From Radicibacter daui (lineage in GTDB: Bacteria; Pseudomonadota; Alphaproteobacteria; Radicibacterales; Radicibacteraceae), in assembly GCA_030657355.1 (NCBI GenBank), contig CP131056.1, forward strand, positions 1,009,001-1,073,000: 64,000 nt of DNA. The letters run 5' to 3'. A program made the position numbers and the translations under genes. This document shows, in pieces, positions 38,043 through 47,442 of the stretch. Within the stretch, counting starts at the first letter, position 1, and every line of letters begins with the position of its first letter. The notes under the pieces were generated by a model. That model was not told the DNA's origin. It saw only the letters and a list, made by a program, of their open reading frames with translations, and searched no databases.

Positions 38043-38150
38043 TCGTTTGCAGGCAAGGGGTCTGCCGGGCTAAACCGGCCTGCCGGGGTCCTCAGTTGCC
38101 ATAGCAATTCCCCGCCAGCATTACTTCGCGCCAGCCAGAAGGATCACAGC

Positions 38151-39491
38151 ATGGCTTCCGCAGCCGAGCAGTTGGCCGCCAACCTCAATTTCGGGGCTTT
38201 CTCCAAAGCGACCGATCTCAAGAAGCGCATCTGGTTCACCCTGGGCGCGCTCATCATCTACCGCCTCGGCACCTATATCCCCCTGCCGGGTATCGATGTC
38301 GGCGTGGTCGAGCAGCTGTTCAATCAGAATGCCGGCGGCATCCTGGGCATGTTCAACATGTTCTCGGGCGGTGCCGTTAAGCGCATGACCATCTTCGCGC
38401 TTAACATCATGCCGTACATCTCGGCCTCCATTATCATCCAGCTCCTCACTTCCGTCGCACCGTCGCTGGAATCGCTGAAGAAGGAAGGGGAGAGCGGCCG
38501 CAAGAAGATCAACCAGTACACCCGGTACCTGACGGTGATCCTCGCCGCGGTGCAGGCCTGGGGCCTCGCCGTCGGGCTTGAAGGCCTGTCGGGCGGTGGC
38601 GGCAGCGCCGTCATCAATCCGGGCTGGTTCTTCCGCATCACCGCAGTGGTCACGCTGGTCGGCGGCACCATGTTCCTGATGTGGCTGGGCGAGCAGATCA
38701 CCCAGCGCGGCATCGGCAACGGCATCTCGCTGCTCATCTTCACCGGTATCGTCGCCACGCTGCCGGCCTCGCTGGCGGGCCTCCTGGAACTGGGCCGTAC
38801 CGGCGCCATGTCGTCCTTCTTCATCCTGCTGCTGATCATCGGCGCAGTGGCGGTCATCGCCTTCATCGTCTTCATGGAGCGCGCCCACCGGCGATTGCTG
38901 GTGCAATATCCAAAGCGCCAGATGGGCAACCGCGTCATGGGCGGTGAAAGCTCGCATCTGCCGCTGAAGGTCAACACCGCCGGCGTTATCCCGCCGATCT
39001 TCGCTTCCTCGCTGCTGCTGCTGCCGCTGACGGTGGTAGGTTTCGCGGCGGGCTCCGGCCCCAGCTGGCTGCAGGGCATCGCCCAGCATCTCGGCCACGG
39101 CACGCCGGTTTTCATGGTGCTCTATGCGCTGCTGATCATCTTCTTCTGCTTCTTCTACACGGCCATCGTGTTCAACCCGCAGGAGACAGCTGACAATCTG
39201 CGCAAGTATGGCGGCTTCATTCCGGGCGTTCGCCCCGGCAAGCACACCGCCGACTATCTGGACTATGTGCTGACCCGCCTGACGGCGATCGGCGCGGCCT
39301 ACATCACCGTAGTCTGCCTCCTGCCCGAGTTTCTGATGGCAAAGTCGGCGCTGCCTTTCTATTTTGGCGGCACCAGCCTGCTCATCGTCGTCTCGGTGAC
39401 GATGGACACCGTGGGCCAGGTTCATTCCCACCTTATTGCGCACCAGTATGAAGGCCTGATCAAGAAGGCCAAGCTGAAGGGGAGGCGTTGA
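38151..39491 (+). CDS. secY: Preprotein translocase subunit SecY
   Basis: This 446-aa protein has ten transmembrane helices and forms the Sec channel. It has KKRIWFTLGALIIYRLGTYIPLPGID, NIMPYISASIIIQLLT and FIVFMERAHRRLLVQYPKRQ as family blocks. The ATG at 38151 (MASAAEQLAANLNFGAF) is chosen. An upstream in-frame start at 38022 lies inside the hairpin region. The stop overlaps adk as TGATG. Confidence 0.97.
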   Translation: MASAAEQLAANLNFGAFSKATDLKKRIWFTLGALIIYRLGTYIPLPGIDVGVVEQLFNQNAGGILGMFNMFSGGAVKRMTIFALNIMPYISASIIIQLLTSVAPSLESLKKEGESGRKKINQYTRYLTVILAAVQAWGLAVGLEGLSGGGGSAVINPGWFFRITAVVTLVGGTMFLMWLGEQITQRGIGNGISLLIFTGIVATLPASLAGLLELGRTGAMSSFFILLLIIGAVAVIAFIVFMERAHRRLLVQYPKRQMGNRVMGGESSHLPLKVNTAGVIPPIFASSLLLLPLTVVGFAAGSGPSWLQGIAQHLGHGTPVFMVLYALLIIFFCFFYTAIVFNPQETADNLRKYGGFIPGVRPGKHTADYLDYVLTRLTAIGAAYITVVCLLPEFLMAKSALPFYFGGTSLLIVVSVTMDTVGQVHSHLIAHQYEGLIKKAKLKGRR

Positions 39492-40057
39492 TGATAATGA
39501 TCCTGATGGGCCCGCCGGGCGCCGGTAAGGGCACACAGGCCAAGCGTCTGATGGACAAGTACGGTTACGTGCAGCTGTCCACGGGCGATATGCTTCGGGC
39601 CGAGATCGCCGCAGGGTCGGACCTCGGCAAGAAGGCGGAAGCCATCATCAGCGCCGGCAACCTGGTCTCTGACGACATCATGGTCGGCATGATCGCCAAG
39701 CGCCTCGATGCTCCCGATGCTTCCAAGGGCGTCATTCTTGACGGCTTCCCGCGTACCGTGCCGCAGGCCGAAGCGCTGGACCGGATGCTGTCGGACAAGG
39801 GCCGCAAGATCAACATCGCCATCGAACTCAAGGTCGAGGCGGATGAGCTGATCAAGCGCATCCTCAACCGTGCGAAGGAAAGCGGCAACGCCCGCGCCGA
39901 CGACAATGAGGAAACGCTGCGCAAGCGCCTTGATGTCTACAAGAGCCAGACGGCGCCGATCCTGCCCTATTACAAGGGCAAGGGGCTGCTGACCCAGGTC
40001 GACGGCATGGCCGATATGGACACCGTCACCAACCAGATCGAGGCCGCGCTCAACTGA
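39491..40057 (+). CDS. adk: Adenylate kinase (short LID type)
   Basis: This 188-aa protein interconverts ATP, ADP and AMP. It has the P-loop GPPGAGKGTQAKRL, YVQLSTGDMLRAEI, the DGFPRTVPQAEAL block and NRAKESGNARADDNEETLRKRL. The LID is short, without the long zinc-type insertion, as in many alphaproteobacteria. The ATG at 39491 overlaps the secY stop; GGAGG lies 5 nt upstream. Confidence 0.96.
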   Translation: MIMILMGPPGAGKGTQAKRLMDKYGYVQLSTGDMLRAEIAAGSDLGKKAEAIISAGNLVSDDIMVGMIAKRLDAPDASKGVILDGFPRTVPQAEALDRMLSDKGRKINIAIELKVEADELIKRILNRAKESGNARADDNEETLRKRLDVYKSQTAPILPYYKGKGLLTQVDGMADMDTVTNQIEAALN

Positions 40058-40115
40058 GCCTGGCTGCGAAGGAGAAGGGCGCAGGAAGCCCCGTCAAGTC
40101 CGGCTGCATTGCCGC

Positions 40116-40143
40116 TTGACATATCGCGCTTCCTGCGCATACT
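40116..40143 (+). promoter_or_regulatory. Candidate promoter of the rpsM-rpsK-rpoA-rplQ unit
   Basis: TTGACA (40116-40121), a 16-nt spacer and CATACT (40138-40143) form a sigma-70-like promoter in the adk-rpsM gap. Transcription from it would pass the terminator-like hairpin at 40183-40208 before reaching rpsM. Confidence 0.55.
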
Positions 40144-40182
40144 CCGCCCACCCTCGTTCCGGGCGATCCTTGCGGGAGACGG

Positions 40183-40214
40183 CAAAGCCAACCAAACGGT
40201 TGGCTTTGTTCTTT
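40183..40214 (+). terminator. Terminator-like hairpin upstream of rpsM
   Basis: CAAAGCCAACC (40183-40193) pairs perfectly with GGTTGGCTTTG (40198-40208) around an AAAC loop, followed by TTCTTT. It lies after a candidate promoter and before rpsM, so it could end the secY-adk message, act as an attenuator in the rpsM leader, or both. Confidence 0.65.
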
Positions 40215-40271
40215 AGTCGGGCCTGAGTTCCGGAACGAACGTTTACTACGCTTAAACAAGGAGCGATCACC

Positions 40272-40640
40272 GTGGCACGTATTGCCGGTGTAAACATTCC
40301 GACGCAGAAGCGCGTGATCATTGCGCTTCAGTACATCCACGGCATTGGCGCCGCCAAGGCCAAGGAAATCATCGAGAAGGTCGGCATCGCCGAAGCGACT
40401 CGCGTCAATCAGCTCACCGAAGATGAAGTCCTGCGTCTGCGCGAGACCATCGACCGTGACTACCTCGTCGAAGGTGATCTTCGCCGCGAAGTGGCGATGA
40501 ACATCAAGCGCCTGATGGACATGGCCTGCTACCGCGGCCTGCGTCATCGCAAGGGTCTTCCGGTTCGCGGCCAGCGTACGCATACCAATGCGCGCACCCG
40601 CAAGGGGCCTGCCAAGGCCATCGCCGGTAAGAAGAAGTAA
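40272..40640 (+). CDS. rpsM: 30S ribosomal protein S13 (uS13)
   Basis: This 122-aa protein has [20 protein letters not shown], then the C-terminal [21 protein letters not shown] in part and [13 protein letters not shown]. It contacts the P-site tRNA and L5. The start is GTG after AAGGAG. rpmJ, often near here in other bacteria, is absent. Confidence 0.97.
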   Translation: MARIAGVNIPTQKRVIIALQYIHGIGAAKAKEIIEKVGIAEATRVNQLTEDEVLRLRETIDRDYLVEGDLRREVAMNIKRLMDMACYRGLRHRKGLPVRGQRTHTNARTRKGPAKAIAGKKK

Positions 40641-40661
40641 GACCAGAAGGGCTCTTGAATC

Positions 40662-41054
40662 ATGGCTAAGCCGCAGGCTAATCGCGTTCGCCGTCGCGAG
40701 CGCAAGAACATCACCTCTGGCGTTGCGCACGTTAACGCCAGCTTCAACAACACCCACGTCACCATCACCGACGCCCAGGGCAACACCATTTCCTGGTCTT
40801 CCTCGGGCATGATGGGCTTCAAGGGTTCGCGCAAGTCGACCCCGTATGCTGCCCAGATGGCTGCCGAAGATGCCGGCCGCAAGGCTCAGGAACACGGCAT
40901 GAAGATGCTGGACGTGCTGGTGAAGGGCCCGGGTTCGGGTCGCGAATCGGCTCTGCGTGCCCTGCAGTCGATCGGTTTCACGATCACTGCGATCAAGGAC
41001 ATCACGCCGATCCCGCACAACGGCGTCCGTCCGCCGAAGAAGCGCCGCGTCTGA
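40662..41054 (+). CDS. rpsK: 30S ribosomal protein S11 (uS11)
   Basis: This 130-aa protein has [20 protein letters not shown], then [19 protein letters not shown] and the C-terminal [18 protein letters not shown]. It is part of the 30S platform. A 155-bp gap to rpoA follows. Confidence 0.97.
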   Translation: MAKPQANRVRRRERKNITSGVAHVNASFNNTHVTITDAQGNTISWSSSGMMGFKGSRKSTPYAAQMAAEDAGRKAQEHGMKMLDVLVKGPGSGRESALRALQSIGFTITAIKDITPIPHNGVRPPKKRRV

Positions 41055-41104
41055 TCTGACGCGGCTGACCTTCTCGAAGGACAGCCGAACGTACATCAGA
41101 GAAA

Positions 41105-41162
41105 GCCGCCCCGGGACAAGCCAGGCATCGCCATAGCCGGCTTATGGATTGGGGCGGCATTT
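41105..41162 (+). other. Possible long hairpin in the rpsK-rpoA gap
   Basis: GCCGCCCC (41105-41112) can pair with GGGGCGGC (41151-41158), enclosing an AAGCC ... GGCTT inner pairing, and ATTTT follows. The loop is long, so this is a weak call. Nothing else was seen in the 155-bp gap. Confidence 0.35.
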
Positions 41163-41209
41163 TCCGTGGAGTGGGCTCCACGATCCCATGGCGAAAGGAT
41201 TGAAAGACC

Positions 41210-42223
41210 GTGCAGAAGAATTGGCAGGAACTGATCAAGCCGAACAAGCTCGAAGTCCAGCCGGGTCATGACCCGCAGCGTCAGGCGACCATCATCGCCG
41301 ATCCGCTGGAGCGTGGCTTCGGTCTGACTCTCGGCAACAGCCTGCGCCGCGTGCTGCTGTCCTCCCTGCAGGGCGCTGCCGTGACCGCCATCCAGATCGA
41401 CGGCGTGCTGCATGAGTTCTCGTCGGTCAACGGCGTTCGCGAGGACGTCACCGACATCGTGCTCAACGTCAAGCAGATGGCGCTGCGCATGGGCGGTGAA
41501 GGCCCGAAGAAGATGCGCCTGCGCGCCGAAGGCCCGTGTGAAGTGACCGCCGGCATGATCGAGACCGGCCATGACATCGAGATCATGGACGCCGATCATT
41601 ACATCTGCTCGCTGGATGCCGGTGCGCGCTTCAACATGGAATTCACGGTCGAGACCGGCAAGGGCTATCGCCCGGCTGCCCTCAACCGTCCGGAAGACGC
41701 TCCGATCGGTTTCATCCCGGTCGACAGCCTGTTCTCCCCGGTCCGCCGCGTGGCCTACAAGGTCGAGAACACCCGCGTTGGCCAGATCACCGACTACGAC
41801 AAGGTGTCGATGGTGGTCGAGACCAACGGTGCCGTGACCCCGGATGATGCTGTGGCGCTTGCCGCCCGCATCCTGCAGGACCAGCTCCAGCTCTTCATCA
41901 ACTTCGAAGAGCCGGAACTCGTCACCGCGACCGAGGCCAAGGAAGACCTGCCCTTCAACAAGAACCTTCTGCGCAAGGTGGACGAGCTGGAGCTTTCCGT
42001 CCGTTCCGCCAACTGCCTGAAGAACGACAACATCGTCTATATCGGCGACCTGGTTCAGAAGTCCGAGGCGGAGATGCTCCGTACCCCGAACTTCGGCCGC
42101 AAGTCGCTGAACGAGATCAAGGAAGTCCTCTCCCAGATGGGCCTCCACCTCGGCATGGACGTGCAGAACTGGCCGCCCGAGAACATCGAGGACCTGGCCC
42201 GCAAGCTCGAAGAGCCGTACTGA
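41210..42223 (+). CDS. rpoA: RNA polymerase alpha subunit
   Basis: This 337-aa protein has the N-terminal dimerisation/assembly domain ([22 protein letters not shown]) and the C-terminal helix-hairpin-helix domain that contacts UP elements and activators ([37 protein letters not shown]). The start is GTG, giving [14 protein letters not shown] as in other alphaproteobacteria. The length is normal. Confidence 0.98.
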   Translation: MQKNWQELIKPNKLEVQPGHDPQRQATIIADPLERGFGLTLGNSLRRVLLSSLQGAAVTAIQIDGVLHEFSSVNGVREDVTDIVLNVKQMALRMGGEGPKKMRLRAEGPCEVTAGMIETGHDIEIMDADHYICSLDAGARFNMEFTVETGKGYRPAALNRPEDAPIGFIPVDSLFSPVRRVAYKVENTRVGQITDYDKVSMVVETNGAVTPDDAVALAARILQDQLQLFINFEEPELVTATEAKEDLPFNKNLLRKVDELELSVRSANCLKNDNIVYIGDLVQKSEAEMLRTPNFGRKSLNEIKEVLSQMGLHLGMDVQNWPPENIEDLARKLEEPY

Positions 42224-42335
42224 GACGGACCTTCGGGTTAACTACCTGGCCGCCGGGGCCCGCTGTGGGTTCCGGCCGCCCAATGAATAAAAATCTAGGG
42301 GACCTACCCCAGGACAAAAGGAAGAGAGAGTAGTC

Positions 42336-42767
42336 ATGCGTCATAATGTTGCCGGCCGTAAGTTCAGCCGCACCTCCTCCCATCGCAAGGCGATGTTCAC
42401 CAACATGGTGGCCTCGCTGTTCCTGCACGAGCAGATCACCACCACTCTGCCGAAGGCCAAGGACCTGCGTCCGATCGCCGAGAAGCTGATCACCCTCGGC
42501 AAGCGTGGCGACCTGCACGCCCGCCGTCAGGCGATCGCCCAGGTGGGTGACGAAGCTGTCGTGCGCAAGCTCTTCACCGTCATCGCCGACCGCTACAAGG
42601 ACCGCAACGGTGGTTACACCCGCGTCCTGAAGGCTGGCCGTCGTTATGGCGACAACGCCCCGATCGCCGTGATCGAGCTCGTTGACCGCGACTTCGACGC
42701 CAAGGGCGCCGCCGACCGTGCCCGTCACGAGGCTGCCCAGGCTGCCGCCGAGACCGACGCCGAATAA
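42336..42767 (+). CDS. rplQ: 50S ribosomal protein L17 (bL17)
   Basis: This 143-aa protein starts [21 protein letters not shown] and has [23 protein letters not shown]-terminal Ala-rich tail is present. It is the last gene of the ribosomal cluster, just before a strong terminator. Confidence 0.97.
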   Translation: MRHNVAGRKFSRTSSHRKAMFTNMVASLFLHEQITTTLPKAKDLRPIAEKLITLGKRGDLHARRQAIAQVGDEAVVRKLFTVIADRYKDRNGGYTRVLKAGRRYGDNAPIAVIELVDRDFDAKGAADRARHEAAQAAAETDAE

Positions 42768-42800
42768 GCTTCTGGTCCCTCGCCGGGCTGTTTGCTGAAG

Positions 42801-42843
42801 AAAAGGCCGCATCGTGCAATCACGATGCGGCCTTTTCTTTTTT
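42801..42843 (+). terminator. Strong intrinsic terminator of the ribosomal cluster
   Basis: AAAAGGCCGCATCGTG (42801-42816) pairs perfectly over 16 bp with CACGATGCGGCCTTTT (42821-42836) around CAAT. CTTTTTTC follows. It ends the rpsM-rpsK-rpoA-rplQ transcript. Confidence 0.95.
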
Positions 42844-42953
42844 CATCGTCACATCGGTGCAAGGCACCGGACGGAGTGGGGGTCCTGCGGGCGAGGGCAT
42901 CGTCCAGATGGCAGTCGACCCTGCAAGGCAAGGCCGCATGGGGTGCCGGAACC

Positions 42954-43832
42954 ATGACGTTGCTCGTCCATCAAGAGAAGTATGCGGTAACGTCCCACCT
43001 CAGCTCGCCGCTCGTCTGGCCTGACATGCAGGTCGAGCACCGCCGCATTGAGCCCGGTTCCATGCAGCCGGTGACGTTCTCCTGCAACTCGGTTGCCGTG
43101 GCGCTTGCCGGTCGCACGCCGGTCAGCCGTACGGCAAACGGCCTGCAACAACGCACCGTCATCCGGCCCGGTATGGCCGCCATCGAGCCCGTGGGGTTTC
43201 ATGAGAGCGAGGCCGAAATCGCCTCTCCCCTCGATTGTCTTCACATCTATCTCGAACCCGGGCTGGTGGGCTCATCGGCGCTGACCGATTTCGATCTCGA
43301 TCCGGCCAAAGCCCGGCTTGCCTATGCCGGTGGCCTGATCGACCCTCTGCTCAACCAGATCGCCATCGCCTTTCACGGCATTGTCGTCCGCGGTGTTGAA
43401 CCGGTGGACAGCCTGCTGATCGACGGTATGCGCTCGGTGCTTACATGGCACTTGTTGACGAAATATTCTCTCGATCGCTGGCAGTACCAGTTGCCCCAGC
43501 CCTGCCTTGCCTACGACAAGCTCAAGCGCGTGGTGGATATGATCGAAGGGCGTCTTGGCGAGCAGATATCGCTGCGGGATATGGCAGGGGAGGCGGGTCT
43601 TAGCGACTTTCATTTCTCGCGCCTCTTCAGGCGGGCAAAAGGCCGCTCTCCCCATCTCTTCGTGCTGGAACGCCGCATTCAGGCGGCTCAGGAACTGCTC
43701 GCCAAGGCGAACGCCTCCCTCGTTGAGGTCGCACTGGAGACAGGCTTCGGGTCACAGGCCAGTTTTAACCGCGCCTTTCTCAAGCAGGTCGGGCTAACCC
43801 CCGGCCAGTTTCGCGCACAGCACAGCCGCTAA
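42954..43832 (+). CDS. AraC family transcriptional regulator
   Basis: This 292-aa protein has an N-terminal sensor part (residues 1-170) and a C-terminal AraC double helix-turn-helix: EQISLRDMAGEAGLSDFHFSRLFRRAKG, then ASLVEVALETGFGSQASFNRAFLKQVGLTPGQFR in two helices. The ATG at 42954 (MTLLVHQEKYAV) is chosen; in-frame residues upstream overlap the rplQ terminator and are not coding. It is followed by an alpha/beta hydrolase gene on the same strand, a possible target. Confidence 0.88.
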   Translation: MTLLVHQEKYAVTSHLSSPLVWPDMQVEHRRIEPGSMQPVTFSCNSVAVALAGRTPVSRTANGLQQRTVIRPGMAAIEPVGFHESEAEIASPLDCLHIYLEPGLVGSSALTDFDLDPAKARLAYAGGLIDPLLNQIAIAFHGIVVRGVEPVDSLLIDGMRSVLTWHLLTKYSLDRWQYQLPQPCLAYDKLKRVVDMIEGRLGEQISLRDMAGEAGLSDFHFSRLFRRAKGRSPHLFVLERRIQAAQELLAKANASLVEVALETGFGSQASFNRAFLKQVGLTPGQFRAQHSR

Positions 43833-43988
43833 GCGGCTACAGGCGGGTTTTCCGCAGCAAGAAGTGCACGTTGTCTGGCAAGAAACGAAAATACGCCCGC
43901 CGGACCGGAGCGTATCTTTGCTGCCGCAATTCCGGAGCGGGGCATCTGTCGGTAAGCGAGCCCTGCCAGATCCCAGGGGAGGTGCGGC

Positions 43989-44672
43989 ATGTCCAGCAAA
44001 CCCAGCATCGTCTTTGCCCACGGTCTGTGGGCCGACGGCTCCTGTTTCAGCAAGGTGATCGATCTGCTTCTTGCTGATGGCTACGAAGTGATCGCGACAC
44101 AGAACCATCTGAATACGGTGGCGGATGATGTTGCCGCCGTGAGGACGTCATTCGGACGCGCCAGCGGACGTGTCGTGCTTGTCGGGCACTCCTACGGGGG
44201 AACCGTCATTACCGCGGCCGGTACCGATGATCGTGTTGCCGCGCTGGTCTATATCTGCGGTTTCGCGCCGGACGATGGCGATGCCACCGAAGTCGACCAG
44301 GGCAAGTTTCCGCAGACGGCGATCTTCGAGCATATTGAAGTCGTGGACGGGCGGGTGTTCCTGAAGCCGACCGGCGTTCCGGAATTTGCAGGAGACGTGC
44401 CGGAGGCGGAACAGAAGCTGATCTGGGCGACCCAGATGGCGCCGCTGGCTGATTTGTTTACCCAGCCTGTGCCCGGGGCTGCCTGGAAATTGAAGCCGAC
44501 ATACTACATCGTTGGAACCGAGGACCGGACCATTCAGCCAGAGCTGCAGCGTTTCCTCGTAAAGCGCATGGGAGCCAGGGCAACCGAGCTTGCCACCAGC
44601 CATGTGCCGATGCTGTCGCAGCCCCGGCGGGTCTACGAGGTCATCCGGCAGGCCGCTGAGGCGGTGCAATGA
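43989..44672 (+). CDS. Alpha/beta hydrolase
   Basis: This 227-aa protein has the oxyanion HG motif (VFAHGLWADGS), the nucleophile elbow GHSYGG with S68, the Asp in YIVGTEDRTI, and His in ATSHVPML. The form resembles small esterase-like AB hydrolases of the EstC/salicylate-esterase type. The substrate is unknown. GGGGAGGTG precedes the ATG. It lies 156 bp after the AraC gene. Confidence 0.88.
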   Translation: MSSKPSIVFAHGLWADGSCFSKVIDLLLADGYEVIATQNHLNTVADDVAAVRTSFGRASGRVVLVGHSYGGTVITAAGTDDRVAALVYICGFAPDDGDATEVDQGKFPQTAIFEHIEVVDGRVFLKPTGVPEFAGDVPEAEQKLIWATQMAPLADLFTQPVPGAAWKLKPTYYIVGTEDRTIQPELQRFLVKRMGARATELATSHVPMLSQPRRVYEVIRQAAEAVQ

Positions 44673-44715
44673 CAGGCTAACGAGTTTCTGCCGCTCTTCA
44701 TGCGGCGGGGCGAGG

Positions 44716-44755
44716 GCAGGGGCCGCATTCCGTGATGCGGCCCCTTGCTTTTGAA
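44716..44755 (+). terminator. Intrinsic terminator after the alpha/beta hydrolase
   Basis: GCAGGGGCCGCAT (44716-44728) pairs with ATGCGGCCCC-T-TGC (44735-44748) with one bulge, followed by TTTTG. It separates the hydrolase gene from the ECF42/DGPF cluster. Confidence 0.7.
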
Positions 44756-44806
44756 GCCTTCTCGACGGGCTTTACGAAAAATAAATTGCCTCTTTTTCTC
44801 CGCTGC

Positions 44807-44835
44807 TGTCGATTTCCGGGAAGCCCGCACGTCGA
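44807..44835 (+). promoter_or_regulatory. Putative ECF42-type promoter
   Basis: TGTCGA at 44807-44812 is followed after 17 nt by CGTCGA at 44830-44835, about 80 bp upstream of the first DGPF gene. TGTCGA in the -35 region and a CGA-type -10 are reported features of ECF42-controlled promoters, so the sigma factor encoded two genes downstream probably drives its own operon. Confidence 0.6.
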
Positions 44836-44916
44836 TGTTGCGTGAAAGGGCTGGCGACAGGCGCCGCCCTCCTGTCCGGCCCCTGAAGGGACGGACCGAT
44901 CCAGGAGAATGAGGCA

Positions 44917-45267
44917 ATGAAGTTCGCTCTGCTCATCTATGAAAACGAAGCCAACTTTACCGGCGCGGACGCGGCGGAGAAGATCAGCCGGCGCAAGGCC
45001 GGGCATCAGGCCTTTGGCGCGGCCAACCGGGCCGTAATCGTCGGCGGTGCCGGGCTGCGCACCACGGAGACGGCGACCACGGTGCGGGCGCCGGCCAAGG
45101 GCGCGGATCGCAGCCTGCATGACGGCCCCTTTGCCGAGACGCACGAACAGCTCGGTGGTTTCTATCTCGTCGATGTGCCGGACCGGGAGGCTGCCGTCGC
45201 CCTCGCCCTCGAGATACCGGTGGGCCAGAACGGCAGCATCGAAATCCGCCAGGTCATGGCTGAGTGA
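44917..45267 (+). CDS. YciI-like DGPF family protein (1)
   Basis: This 116-aa protein has the YCII-related fold with the motif HDGPFAETHEQLGGFYLVD. DGPF proteins are of unknown function and are the usual genomic partners of ECF42 sigma factors. An ECF-type promoter lies about 80 bp upstream. It is the first gene of a three-gene operon with a paralogue and the sigma factor, with a 14-bp gap to the next gene. Confidence 0.92.
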   Translation: MKFALLIYENEANFTGADAAEKISRRKAGHQAFGAANRAVIVGGAGLRTTETATTVRAPAKGADRSLHDGPFAETHEQLGGFYLVDVPDREAAVALALEIPVGQNGSIEIRQVMAE

Positions 45268-45281
45268 AGGGAGGGCCGACG

Positions 45282-45635
45282 ATGAAATACGCCCTGCTCA
45301 TCTATGAAAAGGATGGATATTACGAACCCGCCCCCGGCGGCATGAAGCGGGAGGAGGCGTTTTCCAACCACCGTGCCTTCCAGGGGCGCCATGGTGGCAT
45401 CCTCAAGGGCGGCGCCGGGCTGGAGCCCACCACCACCGCCCGCACCGTACGGGTGGCGGGGGAGAGGCATGGCCGCACCGTGCATGACGGGCCGTTTGCC
45501 GAAACGCGCGAGCAGCTCGGCGGCTTCTATCTTGTCGATGCGCCCGATCTCGATGCCGCCATCGCCATTGCCCGCGACCTGCCGCTGGCTGCCGATGGCG
45601 CGGTCGAAATCCGCCCGTTGCTGACGCAGGACTGA
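45282..45635 (+). CDS. YciI-like DGPF family protein (2)
   Basis: This 117-aa paralogue of the preceding gene has MKYALLIYEKDGYY and HDGPFAETREQLGGFYLVD. The ATG at 45282 follows AAGGGAGGG. Its stop overlaps the sigma-factor ATG by one base (TGATG), so expression is coupled. The tandem pair probably arose by duplication. Confidence 0.92.
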   Translation: MKYALLIYEKDGYYEPAPGGMKREEAFSNHRAFQGRHGGILKGGAGLEPTTTARTVRVAGERHGRTVHDGPFAETREQLGGFYLVDAPDLDAAIAIARDLPLAADGAVEIRPLLTQD

Positions 45636-46888
45636 TGACGGTCTTCGTCCTTGCCGAGGTGGTGCGGGCGGCGAGCGGGCGCATCACCGCCGCGCTCGCC
45701 GCCCGCTACCGCGACCTCGACATCGCCGAAGAGGCTCTCGCCGAGGCAACGGCCCGCGCGGTTGAGGCGATTGCCGCCGGGCAGCTGCTGGCTGACCCTG
45801 CCGGCTGGCTCTACCGGGCGGCCGGCCGCTGCGCCCTCGACATGCTGCGCCGACGGGCGACGCGTGAGCGCCTGCCGCCGCCAGAACCGCTGCCGGAGCC
45901 GAGTGTGGAAGACCGCCTGACCGGGGATGAGGCGATCATCCCCGACGAGCGCCTGCGCCTCATCTTTGTTTGCTGCCATCCCGCGATTGCCGCAGAGACA
46001 CGGGCTGCCCTTACCCTGCGCCTCGTGTGCGGCCTCACCACCGCGCAGATCGCCCATGCCTTTCTGGTGGCCGAGCCGGCGCTGGCGCAGCGCCTGACCC
46101 GCGCCAAGCGCAAGATCGCCGAAGCGGGCGTTGCCTTCGAGGTGCCGCCGCCCGAGGGCTGGGCCGAGCGGCTGGAGGCCGTTCTCTCCACGCTGGAGAT
46201 CGCCTATGCCAAGGCGCATGAGGATGCCGCCGGCACCGGCAGCCATGCCGGTTACGCCGGTGAGGTGCTGCGCCTCACCCGCCTGCTGGCCGACCTGTTG
46301 CCGGCTGAAGGGGAGGTGCTGGCGCTTGCCGCGCTGGTGCGCCTTGCCGAGGCGCGGCGTCCCGCCCGTCTCGGTGCCGACGGCCGCATGGTGCCGCTTG
46401 TCGAGCAGGACCCCGCCCGCTGGACGCCTGCCTTGATCGCCGAAGCGCACGGCTTTCTGGATCGGGCAGCGGCACTGCCGGCGCACGGCCCGCGGTATTT
46501 TCAGGCCATGATCCACGCGGTCTGGTGCAGCCGGCGATCCCTTGCCGATCCTGCCCCCTGGCCGCAGGTACTGGCGCTTTATGACCGGCTGCTGTTGCAA
46601 CGCGACGATGTGGTGGTGCGCCTCAACCGCATCGTGGCGCTGGCAGAGGTTGCCGGCATCGCTGCCGCCTTTGCCGAACTGACGGCGCTGGAGGCTGCGG
46701 GAGCCGGGCGGGGTATCCAGCTTTCAACGTTCCTGCCCTATCAGGCGCTGAGGGCTGATCTCAGCCGCCGGGCGGGCCATCTGGAGGCCGCGGCCGATGC
46801 CTATCGCACCGCGCTTTCCCTCGGCCCGGCGGCGGCGGAGCGTGATTTTCTTGCCGCGCGGCTCGCCGCACTACGCCCTTCCGGTTGA
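45635..46888 (+). CDS. ECF sigma factor, ECF42 type with C-terminal extension
   Basis: This 417-aa protein has sigma region 2 (residues 25-90, with ALAARYRDLDIAEEALAEATAR) and region 4 (RLIFVCCHPAIAAETRAALTLRL, then GLTTAQIAHAFLVAEPALAQRLTRAKRKI). A long C-terminal DUF6596/TPR-like domain (to residue 417) follows, as in ECF42. In studied members that extension is needed for activity and there is no dedicated anti-sigma factor; none is seen here. The two preceding DGPF genes match the group's standard context. Confidence 0.9.
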   Translation: MTVFVLAEVVRAASGRITAALAARYRDLDIAEEALAEATARAVEAIAAGQLLADPAGWLYRAAGRCALDMLRRRATRERLPPPEPLPEPSVEDRLTGDEAIIPDERLRLIFVCCHPAIAAETRAALTLRLVCGLTTAQIAHAFLVAEPALAQRLTRAKRKIAEAGVAFEVPPPEGWAERLEAVLSTLEIAYAKAHEDAAGTGSHAGYAGEVLRLTRLLADLLPAEGEVLALAALVRLAEARRPARLGADGRMVPLVEQDPARWTPALIAEAHGFLDRAAALPAHGPRYFQAMIHAVWCSRRSLADPAPWPQVLALYDRLLLQRDDVVVRLNRIVALAEVAGIAAAFAELTALEAAGAGRGIQLSTFLPYQALRADLSRRAGHLEAAADAYRTALSLGPAAAERDFLAARLAALRPSG

Positions 46889-46974
46889 CGGCGGACGCCA
46901 AAGGACAATGATCAGGGGCGGGAAGTCCGGTGCCGTCACCGGGCTTCGGGGCACTTTTGCGGGGGGAGCTTTGA

Positions 46975-47418
46975 ATGCTCAATGATTTCAAGGCATTTAT
47001 CGCGCGTGGCAACGTCATGGATCTCGCTGTCGGCGTGATCATCGGCGGCGCGTTCGGCGGCATCGTCAAATCACTGGTCGGCGATATCATCATGCCGATC
47101 GTCGGCGCGGTTTTCGGCGGGTTCGATTTTTCGAACTACTTCATCCCGCTGTCGTCCGTCGTTACCGCCGATACGCTGGAAGAGGCACGCAAGCAAGGTG
47201 CGGTGTTTGCCTATGGCAGCTTCATCACCGTCTCCATCAATTTCCTGATCCTCGCCTGGATCATCTTTTTGATGGTGCGCGGTGTGAATGCCCTGCGCCG
47301 CCAGGTGGAACGCCGGGAAGAGAAGGTGGCTGAAGCGGCACCGCCGCCCCCGCCGCCGGCCGACATCGCCCTGCTGACGGAAATCCGCGACCTGCTGGCC
47401 GCCCGTCAGGGCAGCTGA
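46975..47418 (+). CDS. mscL: Large-conductance mechanosensitive channel MscL
   Basis: This 147-aa protein opens under membrane tension to release solutes during osmotic downshock. TM1 is [21 protein letters not shown] and TM2 is [19 protein letters not shown], with [11 protein letters not shown] between. A charged C-terminal helix with a Pro-rich linker ([22 protein letters not shown]) completes the family layout. GGGGGAG precedes the ATG. Confidence 0.97.
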   Translation: MLNDFKAFIARGNVMDLAVGVIIGGAFGGIVKSLVGDIIMPIVGAVFGGFDFSNYFIPLSSVVTADTLEEARKQGAVFAYGSFITVSINFLILAWIIFLMVRGVNALRRQVERREEKVAEAAPPPPPPADIALLTEIRDLLAARQGS

Positions 47419-47442
47419 GAGCGCGCTTGAACACGGAACGGG

